64,000 nt of DNA from Phenylobacterium sp. SCN 70-31 (GTDB lineage: Bacteria; Pseudomonadota; Alphaproteobacteria; Caulobacterales; Caulobacteraceae): contig NZ_MEEX01000019.1 in the NCBI RefSeq assembly GCF_001724605.1, forward strand, positions 35,608 to 99,607, given 5' to 3'. Positions within the stretch are counted from its first letter, which is position 1. Each line of letters begins with the position of its first letter. Positions 17,732 through 26,909 of the stretch are shown in pieces. A model generated the notes under the pieces. The model had not been told where the DNA came from. It ran no database searches and was given only the letters and a program-made list of their open reading frames with translations. The position numbers and the translations under genes were made by a program.

Positions 17732-18897
17732 GGGCGGCCCTCCATCCGGCCGGGATTCAGGACGCCGAGAGGGTCGAAGGCGGCCTTCACCCGGTCCTGC
17801 AACGCGCCCAGCGCGCCCTCCCGAGGTCCGAACGCCTCGTCGCCCTTGAGGCAGAGCGCATGGCCGCCCAACTCGCGCACCACCGCCCGCACCCGCACAG
17901 CCGGCTCCTCGGTGGACAGCCAGGCCAGGCCGCCGGCCCAGTCGTAGAGCGCTTCGCCGGGCAGGGCGTGCGGGGCGCGCCAGCCCACGGCCGGCGGCAA
18001 CGACAGACGCCAGAGCGGCCGGGGATCGTCCGCCAGCGCTTCCGCCTCGCGCACCTGGAGCCAGAAGTCGCGGGAATGCCCGGCGTCCAGCCGATCGGTG
18101 CGGCCGAAGCCGGCCAGCGCCCGCGCCAGGTCGTCGGCCCGCGCCGCCACCGACGCTTCGAAGCCCTCCAGCCTGAGCGCCGTGACCGCCATCTCGGCCT
18201 TGAGCGGCCGCGCGCGGGCCGCCGTCACCGGCAGGTGCGCCGCCCCCGACACCTCGAACGGCCCGTTCATCGCCGCCTGCATCGCCTCGAACGCGCGGAC
18301 GTCGTGCAGGCCGAACAACAGCAGCGTCACCTCGGCGCGCGGTGCGGGCAGCACCTTCACTGTCATCTCGGTCATCACGGCCAGCGTCCCCCAAGAGCCG
18401 GCCATCAGCTTCATCAGGTCGTAGCCGGTGACGTTCTTCACCACCTTGCCCCCGGCCTTGAACACCTCGCCCCGGCCCGAGACGGCCGAGAAGCCCAGCA
18501 GGTGGTCGCGCGCCGCGCCGGCCCGCAGCCGCCGAGGACCCGAGAGGTTCGCCGCCACCACACCGCCCAGGGTGGGCTCGCCGCGGGCGCCCAGCAGGCG
18601 CGTCCAGCGAGGCGGCTCGAAGGCCAGCATCTGGCCGCGCGCGGCCACGATCCGCTCCAGGTCGGAAATCCGCACGCCGGGCTGCGCGGTCAGCACCAGT
18701 TCGTCGGGCGCGTAGTCCACGATCCGGTCCAGGCGCTGGATCGACAGCACCAGATCCACGGGCTCCAGCGCCCCGATCCCGCGCTTGGTGCCCGCCCCCA
18801 TCACCTCGATGCGTCGCGCCGCGGCCCCTGCCTCGGCGACGATGGCCTGGACCTCCTCGGGGGTGGCCGGCTTCAGTGGTCTGGCGGCGTCGGGCAT
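17728..18897 (-). CDS. glcE: Glycolate oxidase FAD-binding subunit GlcE
   Basis: Second FAD-binding subunit, 389 residues. The vanillyl-alcohol-oxidase-type FAD domain shows RRIEVMGAGTKRGIG near residue 28, LVLTAQPGVRISDLERIVA and GARGEPTLGGVVAANLSGPR, then GGKVVKNVTGYDLMKLMAGS, a block conserved in GlcE. It is shorter than GlcD and lacks the cysteine-containing C-terminal region. Its ATG shares one base with the stop of glcD (TGATG), and its stop overlaps glcF. Catalytic activity of the complex requires D, E and F together in E. coli. Confidence 0.94.
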   Translation of the reverse strand: MPDAARPLKPATPEEVQAIVAEAGAAARRIEVMGAGTKRGIGALEPVDLVLSIQRLDRIVDYAPDELVLTAQPGVRISDLERIVAARGQMLAFEPPRWTRLLGARGEPTLGGVVAANLSGPRRLRAGAARDHLLGFSAVSGRGEVFKAGGKVVKNVTGYDLMKLMAGSWGTLAVMTEMTVKVLPAPRAEVTLLLFGLHDVRAFEAMQAAMNGPFEVSGAAHLPVTAARARPLKAEMAVTALRLEGFEASVAARADDLARALAGFGRTDRLDAGHSRDFWLQVREAEALADDPRPLWRLSLPPAVGWRAPHALPGEALYDWAGGLAWLSTEEPAVRVRAVVRELGGHALCLKGDEAFGPREGALGALQDRVKAAFDPLGVLNPGRMEGRP

Positions 18898-20384
18898 CAG
18901 AAGCGCGGCAGTTCGGGGAAAGCCACCTTGCCCCTGTGCACGTGCATCCGCCCCAGTTCGGCGCAGCGGTGCAGGGTCGGGAACACCTTGCCGGGATTCA
19001 GCAGCAGGCCGGGATCGAAGGCGCACTTCACCCGCTGCTGACAGGCCAGGTCCGTGGGATCGAACATCTCGCCCATCAGGTCGCGCTTCTCCACGCCCAC
19101 CCCGTGTTCGCCGGTCAGCACCCCGCCGACGGCCACGCACAGCTTCAGGATGTCGGAGCCGAACGCCTCGGCCTTCTCCAGATCGCCGGGCCGGTCGGCG
19201 TCGTAGAGGATCAGCGGGTGCAGGTTCCCGTCGCCGGCGTGGAACACGTTCGCCACGCCCAAACCATAGCTTTCGGCCAGCTCGTAGATGCGGCCCAGCA
19301 CCTGGGGCAACTTCCCGCGCGGGATGGTGCCGTCCATGCAGTAGTAATCGGGGGCGATCCGGCCCACCGCCGGAAAGGCCGCCTTGCGCCCGGCCCAGAA
19401 ACTCAGCCGCTCGGCCTCGCTCTGCGACACCTTCAGGAAGTCGGCCCCCCGCGTCGCGGCCATCGCCTCGACCTGGTCCGTGAGCTCGGCGCACTCGGCC
19501 TCGGGGCCGTCCAGTTCCACGATCAGCAGGGCGGCGGCGTCCACCGGATAGCCGGCGTGGACGAAAGCCTCGGCCGCCCGGATCGCCGGGTTGTCCATCA
19601 TCTCCAGCCCGGCCGGGATCACGCCGGCGGCGATGATGTCGCCCACGCAGGCGCCCGCCGCCTCGGCCGAAGGGAAGCCCAGCAGGAGCGCGCGCGCCGT
19701 GGCCGGCTTGGGCAGGATGCGCACCGTCACCTCGGTCACGACTCCCAGCAGCCCCTCCGACCCCGTCACCAGGCCCAGCAGGTCGTAGCCCTCGGCGTCG
19801 AACGCCTTCCCGCCCAGCCGCACCACCTCGCCGCTCATGAGCACGATCTCGCAGCCCAGGAGATTGTTGGTGGTCAGCCCGTACTTCAGGCAGTGAACCC
19901 CGCCCGAGTTCTCGGCCACGTTGCCGCCGATGGTGCAGGCGATCTGGCTGGACGGATCGGGGGCGTAGTAGAATCCCGCCGCCTCCACCGCCGCCGTAAC
20001 GCCCAGGTTCGTGACGCCCGGCTGAACCACCGCGCAGCGGTTGGCGTAGTCCACCTCCAGCACCCGGTTGAACTTCGACAGCCCCAGCACCACGCCGTCG
20101 GCCAGCGGCAGCGCTCCGCCCGACAGTGACGTCCCCGCCCCGCGCGGAACCACCTTCACCCCGTTCGCGCCGCACCAGCGGAGGATGTCGGCAACCTGCT
20201 GGGTCGTCTCGGGCAGCACCACCGCGATCGGCGCCTGGCGATAGGCCGACAACCCGTCGCTCTCGAAGGGGACCAGTTCCGCCGCCTCGGCGATCACACC
20301 CTCGCCCGGGACGATCCGGCGCAGCGCACGCACGATCTCGCCCTTGCGGGCGATCAGCGACTCGTCGGGCGCGGGCATTCGCAT
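18897..20384 (-). CDS. glcD: Glycolate oxidase catalytic FAD subunit GlcD
   Basis: Catalytic flavoprotein subunit, 495 residues, oxidising glycolate (or lactate-like 2-hydroxy acids) to the 2-oxo acid. FAD-binding signatures: VVPRGAGTSLSGGALPLADG near residue 80, CTIGGNVAENSGGVHCLKYG near 148 and LVTGSEGLLGVVTEVTV near 205. C-terminal catalytic residues are in NVFHAGDGNLHPLILYD and GGVLTGEHGVGVEKRDLM, the conserved histidines of the glycolate/D-lactate dehydrogenase family. Start ATG 20384; a second ATG two codons later is equally possible. First of the glcDEF set, 38 bases after the PhyH gene, so it is likely read through from there. Confidence 0.93.
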   Translation of the reverse strand: MRMPAPDESLIARKGEIVRALRRIVPGEGVIAEAAELVPFESDGLSAYRQAPIAVVLPETTQQVADILRWCGANGVKVVPRGAGTSLSGGALPLADGVVLGLSKFNRVLEVDYANRCAVVQPGVTNLGVTAAVEAAGFYYAPDPSSQIACTIGGNVAENSGGVHCLKYGLTTNNLLGCEIVLMSGEVVRLGGKAFDAEGYDLLGLVTGSEGLLGVVTEVTVRILPKPATARALLLGFPSAEAAGACVGDIIAAGVIPAGLEMMDNPAIRAAEAFVHAGYPVDAAALLIVELDGPEAECAELTDQVEAMAATRGADFLKVSQSEAERLSFWAGRKAAFPAVGRIAPDYYCMDGTIPRGKLPQVLGRIYELAESYGLGVANVFHAGDGNLHPLILYDADRPGDLEKAEAFGSDILKLCVAVGGVLTGEHGVGVEKRDLMGEMFDPTDLACQQRVKCAFDPGLLLNPGKVFPTLHRCAELGRMHVHRGKVAFPELPRF

Positions 20385-20422
20385 GCGCGCAACCGTAGGC
20401 GCAGAGCCCCGTCTGCTCCAGC

Positions 20423-21268
20423 CTATCCGTCGTAGAAGAACGCCGGATGCAGGCCCACGACGCGGCGCTCGCGCTCGGTTCCGGCCCGCGCGACGGCTTC
20501 GGGCGAGAGCTGGTTGCGCTCGTCGGTCGGCAACAACCGCTGGGCGATGTCCCGGCGGCCGTAGTGGACCTGGAGGAAGAAACGCCCGTGGTCCCCGTCC
20601 TGCGTCGGCATGCGCCGGTGCCAGACATCCGAGACGAACAGGCCCGCGTCTCCGGCCTTCGCCAGCAGCGGCGTGACCTTGCGGCCCTCATGGTCCAGAT
20701 CGTCGTCCAGCAGACGGTCGCGCGGCGGCGGACGGCCCGAAAGGTGGCTGCCGGGGATCACGCCCGTCGGGCCGTCCTCAAGGGCGCAATCCATCAGGTA
20801 GAGGTGGACGCCGATCGCGAACACCGGGTGCGGGATCTCCGCCGGCCAGCGCACGCCCTCCGGAAGGGGAATGTGCGGGCCCGCGTCGATGTGCCAGTTC
20901 TGACCGCCATGGCTGCCGGGGTGGCCCGCGGGATTGCGCCACGCAGTATTGGCGATCACGTGACAGTCCTCGCCCAGCAGCGGCTCGATCACCGACAGCA
21001 GGCGCGGATGGGCCACGGCCCGCTGGGCCGCGGCGCTGCGGTTCAGCATGGCGTAGCGGAACATGGCCGCATCCTCGGGCGACCGACTTCCCCGTTCGTC
21101 CGGCGGCTCGCGGTCGAAGACGCCGCCGATCTCGGCCCTCAGATCGGCCACCTCGGCCGCGCCGAGCAGGCCCCGGACGACGGCGTAACCCTCCCGTTCG
21201 AGCTGATGGGTCTCCTCGCTCGCAGGTTCGCTGCGGGGCTCCAGATATGGAAAGCCGCGTCGGATCAT
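20423..21268 (-). CDS. Phytanoyl-CoA dioxygenase (PhyH) family protein
   Basis: Fe(II)/2-oxoglutarate dioxygenase of 281 residues. The metal-binding HxD is in NWHIDAGPHIPLP near residue 124 and the distal histidine in VSDVWHRRMPTQ near 219, followed by an arginine-bearing stretch (HGRFFLQVHYGRR) that would hold 2-oxoglutarate. It opens with a short helix and the usual YAVVRGLL of PhyH enzymes. Substrate is unknown; the family hydroxylates acyl-CoAs, mitomycin-like metabolites, ectoine and others. It sits between a crotonase and glcD on the same strand, which allows, but does not prove, a role in making or using a 2-hydroxy acid. Confidence 0.87.
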   Translation of the reverse strand: MIRRGFPYLEPRSEPASEETHQLEREGYAVVRGLLGAAEVADLRAEIGGVFDREPPDERGSRSPEDAAMFRYAMLNRSAAAQRAVAHPRLLSVIEPLLGEDCHVIANTAWRNPAGHPGSHGGQNWHIDAGPHIPLPEGVRWPAEIPHPVFAIGVHLYLMDCALEDGPTGVIPGSHLSGRPPPRDRLLDDDLDHEGRKVTPLLAKAGDAGLFVSDVWHRRMPTQDGDHGRFFLQVHYGRRDIAQRLLPTDERNQLSPEAVARAGTERERRVVGLHPAFFYDG

Positions 21269-21317
21269 GCGTCCGTTCCTCCCGGACCGGAGCGTAACGC
21301 CGTGATACGACCTTGCG

Positions 21318-22100
21318 CTACCGCCCTTCGAACCGGGCCGTGCGCTTCTCGTTGAACGCGGCCACCCCCTCGCGCCGGTCGGCGGTGGTGAAGAGGTCGT
21401 TGTAGACAGTGAGCTCCAGGTCCATCGCCTGCTTCAGGTCCAGGTCCAGGCCGCCGTGGACCACGCGCTTGGCGCCCCGCACCGACTGCGGCGCCTTGCT
21501 CGCGATCACCGTCGCCACGCCCAGCACCGTCTCGAACAGGGCCTCGGGCGGAACCACGCCGCTCACCAGCCCCCAGTCCAGCGCCTGCTGCGCCGAGAAC
21601 GGGGCCGCCGTGGTCAGGAGTTCGATGGCCCGCCGGGGTCCCACCGCCCGCGTGAGGAGTTGAGTGCCGCCCAGGCCCGGCAGGATGCCCAGGCCAGCTT
21701 CGGGCAGGCCGAACCGCGCGCCCTCCGCCGCATAGGCGAAGTCGCAGGCTAGCGTCATCTCGCAGCCGCCCCCCATCGCCGCCCCCTGCACCGCGGCGAT
21801 CACCGGCACGGGACAGGCGAGTTGCATCCGGATCATGGCCTCGAACAGGCGGTGCTGCTCGGCCCAGGCCTCGTCGGTCATGCCGTTGCGTTCCTTGAGG
21901 TCCGCCCCGGCCTGGAAATGCTTGCCCTCGCCCCGCAGGATCACGCAGCGCAGCGCCTCGTCGGCCCGCAGCTTCGACCAGGCGTCCAGCAGTTCGCGCC
22001 CCATCTGCGTGGACAGCGCGTTCGCCACCTCGGGCCGGTCGAACGTGATCGCCGTGATCCCCGGCGCGGCCGCTTCGACCCTGATGGTTTCGTAGCTCAT
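21318..22100 (-). CDS. Enoyl-CoA hydratase (crotonase), with both catalytic glutamates
   Basis: Canonical enoyl-CoA hydratase of 260 residues. Oxyanion-hole elements are GKHFQAGADLKER near residue 60 and VQGAAMGGGCEMTLACDFAY near 104-123; the two catalytic glutamates are in GGCEMT and in FGLPEAGLGILPGLGGTQLL near 134. This is the pattern of active hydratases, in contrast to the crotonase at 1695 which lacks the first glutamate. The C-terminal AFNEKRTARFEGR is the standard CoA-binding ending. ATG at 22100 has AGGAGGAA upstream. First gene of the minus-strand run leading to the PhyH and glc genes. Confidence 0.92.
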   Translation of the reverse strand: MSYETIRVEAAAPGITAITFDRPEVANALSTQMGRELLDAWSKLRADEALRCVILRGEGKHFQAGADLKERNGMTDEAWAEQHRLFEAMIRMQLACPVPVIAAVQGAAMGGGCEMTLACDFAYAAEGARFGLPEAGLGILPGLGGTQLLTRAVGPRRAIELLTTAAPFSAQQALDWGLVSGVVPPEALFETVLGVATVIASKAPQSVRGAKRVVHGGLDLDLKQAMDLELTVYNDLFTTADRREGVAAFNEKRTARFEGR

Positions 22101-22229
22101 CGTTCCTCCTGCGCGCCGCGGGCGCGGGGCGGGGCGCCGGGACGGCCGGCGGCGGACGTGGCGCCCCAGGCTCCACGCCCGCTTTTCTTCATATGCGATT
22201 CCGCCACCCGTCAGGGACGGGAGCGTCGG

Positions 22230-23117
22230 CTACTTCCCGGCCTCGGCCAGGGCCTTGTCGATGTCGGCCGCCGAGTGCCGCTCGGCGATCGCAGGCTTGC
22301 CCTGGGCGCGGTTGACGATGCGGCCGCGCTTCACCGCCTCGCGCTGGCCGACCTGCTCGGTCCAGCGCTGGACGTTCCTGTAGCTCTGGACGTCCAGGAA
22401 CTCGCCCGCCTCGTAGGCGCCGCCCTTGGCCAGCAGGCCGTACCAGGGCCAGACCGCCATGTCGGCGATCGTGTAGTCCGCTCCGCCAAGGTACTCGCTC
22501 TCGGCCAGCCGCCGGTCCAGCACGTCGAGCTGGCGCTTCACCTCCATGGCGAAGCGGTCGATGGCGTATTCGATCTTCATCGGCGCATAGGCGTAGAAGT
22601 GGCCGAAGCCGCCGCCCAGATAGGGCGCCGAGCCCATCTGCCACATCACCCACGAGATCGTCTCGGCCCGCGCCGCGCGGTCGGTGGGCAGGAAGGCGCC
22701 GAACTTCTCGGCCAGGTACATCAGGATCGCGGCCGACTCGAAGATCCGCACCGGCTTGGGCTCCGACCGGTCCAGCAGCGCGGGGATCTTGGAGTTCGGG
22801 TTGATGCCGACGAAGCCCGATCCGAACTGGTCGCCCTGACCGATGTTGATGAGCCAGGCGTCGTACTCGGCGCCCTTGTGGCCGGCGGCCAGCAACTCCT
22901 CGAACATGATGGTGACCTTCACGCCGTTGGGCGTGCCCAGCGAGTAGAGCTGGAACGGGTGCTCGCCCACGGGCAGAATCTTGTCGTGGGTGGGGCCGGC
23001 GATCGGGCGGTTGATCGCGGCGAAACGCCCTCCGCTCTCCTTGTTCCACTGCCACACCGGCGGCGGCGTGTAGTCGGCGGGAAAGTTCGGCGGGGGCTTC
23101 GTCGCGTCGTCGGCCAT
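22230..23117 (-). CDS. yghU: YghU-type glutathione S-transferase / disulfide reductase
   Basis: Nu-class-like glutathione transferase of 295 residues. An extended N terminus (WQWNKESGGRFAAINRP near residues 23-39 and GPTHDKILPVGEHPFQLYSL) precedes the thioredoxin fold, which is the distinguishing trait of YghU/YfcG relatives. The GSH-binding segment NPNSKIPALLDR is near residue 100 and IFESAAILMYLAEKFG follows. The helical domain shows GGFGHFYAYAPMKIEYAIDR, conserved in YghU. Such enzymes bind two glutathiones and reduce organic disulfides and peroxides. ATG 23117 has GAGGA about a dozen bases upstream. Divergent from nudC with a 220-base gap. Confidence 0.9.
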   Translation of the reverse strand: MADDATKPPPNFPADYTPPPVWQWNKESGGRFAAINRPIAGPTHDKILPVGEHPFQLYSLGTPNGVKVTIMFEELLAAGHKGAEYDAWLINIGQGDQFGSGFVGINPNSKIPALLDRSEPKPVRIFESAAILMYLAEKFGAFLPTDRAARAETISWVMWQMGSAPYLGGGFGHFYAYAPMKIEYAIDRFAMEVKRQLDVLDRRLAESEYLGGADYTIADMAVWPWYGLLAKGGAYEAGEFLDVQSYRNVQRWTEQVGQREAVKRGRIVNRAQGKPAIAERHSAADIDKALAEAGK

Positions 23118-23337
23118 GGATCGGCGTCCTCGTTCTTTTTTGTCTCGGCGCCTCGCATCCGGGCGCGCCCCGCCAATCTGGGGGCGGGACACCGCCGTGT
23201 CACCCATGCGGCCGAGGAATCTCGCGTGGAAATTCCCGACCGACGACGGGAAAGGGCGCTGAGGCCAGCACGCGAGCGGCCACCCAGGCGTGCGGAACCC
23301 TGTTGGGCCGGCGCGCAAGGCGCACTATGAACAGGCC
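23118..23337. promoter_or_regulatory. Divergent intergenic region yghU/nudC with an inverted repeat
   Basis: Both flanking genes are transcribed outward, so promoters for each must lie in these 220 bases. I see a T-rich hexamer (TTCTTTTTT) near 23135 and an inverted repeat TTCCCG-N8-CGGGAA at 23233-23252. A further GGAAT...ATTCC pair overlaps its left arm. No convincing sigma-70 boxes could be fixed by eye. No reading frame here looks coding. Confidence 0.35.
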
Positions 23338-24264
23338 ATGCCGCTCACGTTCTTCCGCAACACCTTCGCCGGCAATCCGCTCGACCGGGCCAGCGATCGA
23401 CGAGGCGACGCCGACTGGCTGTCGCGCCAGCTCGGTTCGTCCGAAAGCCTGGGCGTTGCCCTGTGGAACGGCCGCCCCTTCGTCGAAAAGACCAAGGATG
23501 GCGGCGAGCAGATCGCCTATCTGCCCTCGCGCCTCGTGGGCGAGCTGGCCGGCGGGAACGAACGTCTGCTGTTCCTGGGCCTCTGGCAGGAGACCGCCGT
23601 CTTCGCCGTCGACATCGAAGGCTCCAACGACCCGGCTCAGGGGCCGCTCCAGGGCCTGGGCGAGTTCAAGGATCTGCGCCAGATCGCGCTGCAGCTTCCC
23701 GACACCGACGCCGCCATCCTGGCCACCGGCAAGGCGATGTTCGAATGGCGGCGCAAGCATCAGTTCTGCGCCGCCTGCGGCCAGCCCTCCGTCACGCGGG
23801 ATGGGGGATGGAAGCGCCAGTGCCCCTCGTGCCAGGCCGAGCATTTCCCGCGCACCGACCCGGTGGTCATCATGCTGGCTGTGCATGGCGACCGCTGCAT
23901 GCTGGGCCGCCAGGAGGCCTGGCCCAAGGGCATGTTCTCGGCCCTCGCCGGTTTCCTCGAACCGGGGGAGAGCATCGAGGAGGCCTGCGCCCGCGAACTG
24001 TCGGAAGAGGCCGGCCTGCGGACCATCAGCGTCCGCTACCACTCCACCCAGCCGTGGCCCTATCCGTCGTCGCTGATGATCGGCCTGATCGCCGAGGTCG
24101 AGGACGACGAGGGCACGCCCGACCAGACCGAACTTTCCGAAGTCCGCTGGTTCACCCGCGCCGAGGCCCGGTCGCTGCTGGCCGGCGAACTGGAGGGGGT
24201 CTTCTGCCCGCCGCGCATGGCGATCGCCCACCAGCTCATCCGCGCCTGGGCGGAAGAAGGCTGA
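23338..24264 (+). CDS. nudC: NAD(+) diphosphatase NudC (NADH/deNADding Nudix hydrolase)
   Basis: Nudix hydrolase of 308 residues that cleaves NAD(H) to NMN(H) and AMP and can remove NAD caps from RNA in other bacteria. A zinc ribbon is visible, CAACGQP then CPSCQ, near residues 141-163. The Nudix box GFLEPGESIEEACARELSEE is near 203-222 with EAGL completing it, and the NudC-specific motif QPWPYPSS (SQPWPFPxS in the family) follows about 20 residues later. ATG at 23338 gives an N terminus MPLTFFRNTFAGNPLDR like that of alphaproteobacterial homologues. Monocistronic, 121 bases before the lipid A operon. Confidence 0.93.
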   Translation: MPLTFFRNTFAGNPLDRASDRRGDADWLSRQLGSSESLGVALWNGRPFVEKTKDGGEQIAYLPSRLVGELAGGNERLLFLGLWQETAVFAVDIEGSNDPAQGPLQGLGEFKDLRQIALQLPDTDAAILATGKAMFEWRRKHQFCAACGQPSVTRDGGWKRQCPSCQAEHFPRTDPVVIMLAVHGDRCMLGRQEAWPKGMFSALAGFLEPGESIEEACARELSEEAGLRTISVRYHSTQPWPYPSSLMIGLIAEVEDDEGTPDQTELSEVRWFTRAEARSLLAGELEGVFCPPRMAIAHQLIRAWAEEG

Positions 24265-24385
24265 GGCCGAGCCGTCCCAAGGCCACGGCGTCTCTCGGAG
24301 TTCAAGGAACCTCCGCTCGCGCGGGGGTGGTGCGCATGGGCCGCGGGGAGTTGACGCGGGGCGTGCAACATCCGATCCCAGCGCG
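24265..24385 (+). promoter_or_regulatory. Gap before the lipid A/Kdo operon: candidate -35 box and small hairpin
   Basis: A small hairpin (GGAG-TTC-aag-GAAC-CTCC, 24297-24314) lies first, without a following U-run. TTGACG at 24351-24356 matches the vegetative -35 box used by Caulobacter-type sigma factors, and GCAACATC at 24365-24372 resembles the GCTANAWC -10 box, but the spacing is shorter than usual. Promoter activity for the five-gene operon is therefore only a suggestion. The ATG at 24386 has no obvious Shine-Dalgarno. Confidence 0.3.
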
Positions 24386-26161
24386 ATGAGCGAGGCCGCC
24401 CCGCCGGAGCTGAGCGCGCGCGCCCTGATCGGGCGGGTGGCGCGGGTCTATCTGGCCCCGAGGTGGAAGGGCTGGACCGTCGCCCTCCTGGCCGCCGTCG
24501 TTGTGGCCTGGACCAGCGCCGAGCTGGTGCGGATCATCGAACCGGCCACCAACGACCTGCTGGTGTTCCGCAAGCCGGGCGCGATCCTGTGGCTGCCGCT
24601 CACCATCGCCGCCCTGGCCGCGGGCCGCACCCTGGCCCAGGTGGTGCAGGCCACCCTGGTCAATCGCATCGGCAACGCCGTGGTGGGCGACGTGCAGGTC
24701 CAGCTCTTCGGTCGGCTGGTGCGCGCCGACCTCGCCCACCTGCGCAGCCGCCATTCGGGCAGCTTCGTCTCGTCGGTGCTGTACGACGCCGGCCTGATCC
24801 GCGAGGCGGCGACGGCGGGCGTGGTGAACTACACCCAGAACCTGCTGATCTTCGTCGGCGCCACACTGGTGATGGTGGCCAACGACTGGATGCTGTCGCT
24901 GCTGCTGCTCGGCGCCGCACCGATCGCCTCGCTCATCATGCGCCGCTTCGCCAGACGGACCACCAAGGCGGCCAAGGGCGCGATGGCCGAGACCTCGGCC
25001 CTCTCCTCGGCGATCATGGAGAGCCTGGACGGCGTGCGGGTGGTCAAGCTCGAGAACCGCGAGGCCTACGAGGAGGGCCGCGTGGCCGAGGTGGTGGCGC
25101 GCCGCCAGCGCCATCTGACCAAGGGCGCCAACGCCCGCGCCCGCGCCGCGCCGGCCACCGAACTGCTGATGACCCTGATCGTCGCCGCCGTGTTCGCCTA
25201 CGCCGGCTGGCGGGCGACGGTGGGCGAGATGAACGCCGGGGCCTTCTTCTCGTTCGTGGCGGCGCTGACCATGGCCAGCCAGGCGTTGCGCCAGCTCGCC
25301 AACCTCCAGACGGTCTTCGCCGAGGGAATGTCCGCGGCGCGCCGCCTGTTCGCCGCCCTGGATGTCGAGCCGGAAGTCCGCGAACAGGCCGGCGCCCGGC
25401 CGCTGGTCGTCGGCGAGGGCCGGGTGCGGTTCGAGGGCGTCGGCTTCTCGTACGCCGCCGACGGCCCGCCGGCGCTGGACGGCGTGGAGCTGGAGGCCCG
25501 GCGCGGCGAGACCGTGGCCCTGGTCGGGCCCTCGGGCGGCGGCAAGAGCACCATCCTCAACCTGATCCCGCGCTTCTACGACGCCACCGCCGGCCGGGTG
25601 ACGATCGACGGCCAGGACGTGCGCGAGGTGACGCTGGCCTCGCTGCGCGACCGCATCGCGCTGGTCACCCAGGAGCCGTTCCTGTTCGACGACACCATCC
25701 GCGCCAACATCGCCTACGCCCGGCCCCAGGCGGAAGAGGCCGCGATCGAGGCCGCCGCCCGCGCCGCGGCGGCCCACGACTTCATCGCCGACCTGCCCGA
25801 GGGTTACGACACGCTGGTGGGCGAAGGCGGCGCGCGCCTGTCGGGCGGCCAGCGCCAGCGGATCGCCATCGCCCGCGCCTTCCTGAAGGATGCCCCGATC
25901 CTACTGCTGGACGAGGCCACCAGCGCGCTGGATACCGAGAGCGAGGCCCAGGTCCAGGCCGCGCTGCAACGACTGATGTCGGGCCGCACCACCATCCTGA
26001 TCGCCCACCGGCTGGCCACGGTGCGCGGCGCCGACCGCATCTATGTGATCGACCGCGGCCGGGTGGTGGAGACCGGCGACCACGCCGCGCTGGTGCGCCG
26101 CCGCGGGCTCTACGCACGCCTCGCCAAGGGCCAGGACCTCGAGGCGGAGCCGACGGCTTGA
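24386..26161 (+). CDS. msbA: MsbA-like lipid exporter, ABC half-transporter (fused permease and ATPase)
   Basis: ABC exporter half-transporter of 591 residues, inner membrane. Five to six membrane helices fill residues about 30-310 (for example [31 protein letters not shown]). The ATPase domain has Walker A GPSGGGKS near residue 385, Q-loop [10 protein letters not shown], signature LSGGQRQR near 488, Walker [13 protein letters not shown] and the H-loop IAHRLATV. Position in an operon with a lauroyl-type acyltransferase relative, waaA and lpxK points to flipping of lipid A-core; substrate specificity cannot be proven from sequence. Its TGA overlaps the next gene's TTG start. Confidence 0.85.
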   Translation: MSEAAPPELSARALIGRVARVYLAPRWKGWTVALLAAVVVAWTSAELVRIIEPATNDLLVFRKPGAILWLPLTIAALAAGRTLAQVVQATLVNRIGNAVVGDVQVQLFGRLVRADLAHLRSRHSGSFVSSVLYDAGLIREAATAGVVNYTQNLLIFVGATLVMVANDWMLSLLLLGAAPIASLIMRRFARRTTKAAKGAMAETSALSSAIMESLDGVRVVKLENREAYEEGRVAEVVARRQRHLTKGANARARAAPATELLMTLIVAAVFAYAGWRATVGEMNAGAFFSFVAALTMASQALRQLANLQTVFAEGMSAARRLFAALDVEPEVREQAGARPLVVGEGRVRFEGVGFSYAADGPPALDGVELEARRGETVALVGPSGGGKSTILNLIPRFYDATAGRVTIDGQDVREVTLASLRDRIALVTQEPFLFDDTIRANIAYARPQAEEAAIEAAARAAAAHDFIADLPEGYDTLVGEGGARLSGGQRQRIAIARAFLKDAPILLLDEATSALDTESEAQVQAALQRLMSGRTTILIAHRLATVRGADRIYVIDRGRVVETGDHAALVRRRGLYARLAKGQDLEAEPTA

Positions 26162-26859
26162 AGGCCTTCCTACGATCCGACGGCGTGCAGGCGGTCCTCG
26201 GCTGGCTGCTCGGAACCTACCTGAGGCTGGTGCTCCGCACGGTGCGCTGGCGGCACGAGAATCTGGTCTGCGTCGAGCCCGTGCTGGCGGACGACACGGC
26301 CGGCGCCGTGGCCCTCTTCTGGCACGGCCGCATCCCGCTCTGCCTCGCCACAGCGCCCCAGTGGTGGCGCAAGCGCACCCGCTGCCTGATCTCGCCCTCG
26401 GCCGACGGCGAGTTCATCGCCCGCGCGCTGGCCATGTCGGGATTCCCCGCCATCCGCGTCTCGTCGGCGAAGCCCGGCGATACGGCCAAGGCGCGGCAGG
26501 CCGTGGCCGCGATCCGCGACGCCACGCAGTGGGTGAAGGGCGGCGGCGCCCTGGTGGTCACGCCCGACGGGCCGCGCGGGCCGAACGAGGTGATCGCCGC
26601 CGGCTCGCTCCAGATCGCCCGGCGATCGGGCCAGCCGGTGTTCCTGATGGGCATCGCCGCCGCCCCGGCCTGGCGGCTGGAGAACACCTGGGACAAGGTC
26701 ATGTTCGCCGTCCCCTTCGGCCGCGGCGCCGTGGTCTGGGACGGTCCGCTCCACGTGCCGGCCGACGCCGACGAGACGGCGATCGCGGGGTTGATCCAGG
26801 ACTGGTCCGCCCGCCTCTCGGCCGCGACCCGGCGGGCCGAGGCGCTGGTCTCGCGCTGA
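26158..26859 (+). CDS. Lysophospholipid acyltransferase-family protein, DUF374
   Basis: Membrane-associated acyltransferase-like protein of 233 residues. The family HxxxxD-type motif region is FWHGRIPLC near residue 60, followed by LISPSADGEFIARAL and VVTPDGPRGPNEV near 135-147, the DUF374 hallmark. In several alphaproteobacteria DUF374 proteins sit with lpxK and waaA, and they are suspected to act on lipid A or Kdo-lipid A. Start is TTG at 26158 overlapping the exporter stop (TTGA), with GGAG about nine bases upstream; a much longer reading in this frame is a shadow of the exporter gene. Confidence 0.82.
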   Translation: MKAFLRSDGVQAVLGWLLGTYLRLVLRTVRWRHENLVCVEPVLADDTAGAVALFWHGRIPLCLATAPQWWRKRTRCLISPSADGEFIARALAMSGFPAIRVSSAKPGDTAKARQAVAAIRDATQWVKGGGALVVTPDGPRGPNEVIAAGSLQIARRSGQPVFLMGIAAAPAWRLENTWDKVMFAVPFGRGAVVWDGPLHVPADADETAIAGLIQDWSARLSAATRRAEALVSR

Positions 26860-26909
26860 GGCGAGGCCCCGAGATTGATCCCTGCCGGAGTCGGTGAGAC
26901 ATAGGCGAA

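Noticed and set aside
17728-20691. A 987-codon minus-strand frame suggesting a fusion of PhyH, GlcD and GlcE
   Set aside because: Only its last 389 codons are a recognisable protein (GlcE); the upstream part is an out-of-frame shadow of GlcD and PhyH, whose own frames carry clear family motifs.
22207-22221. CCCGTC-AGG-GACGGG hairpin as an intrinsic terminator after yghU
   Set aside because: Perfect but short stem with no U-run on the minus strand; it may be structure only.
24463-26859. A 798-codon plus-strand frame fusing the exporter region with the DUF374 protein
   Set aside because: The first part is an out-of-frame shadow of the ABC exporter; the DUF374 protein has its own TTG start overlapping the exporter stop.
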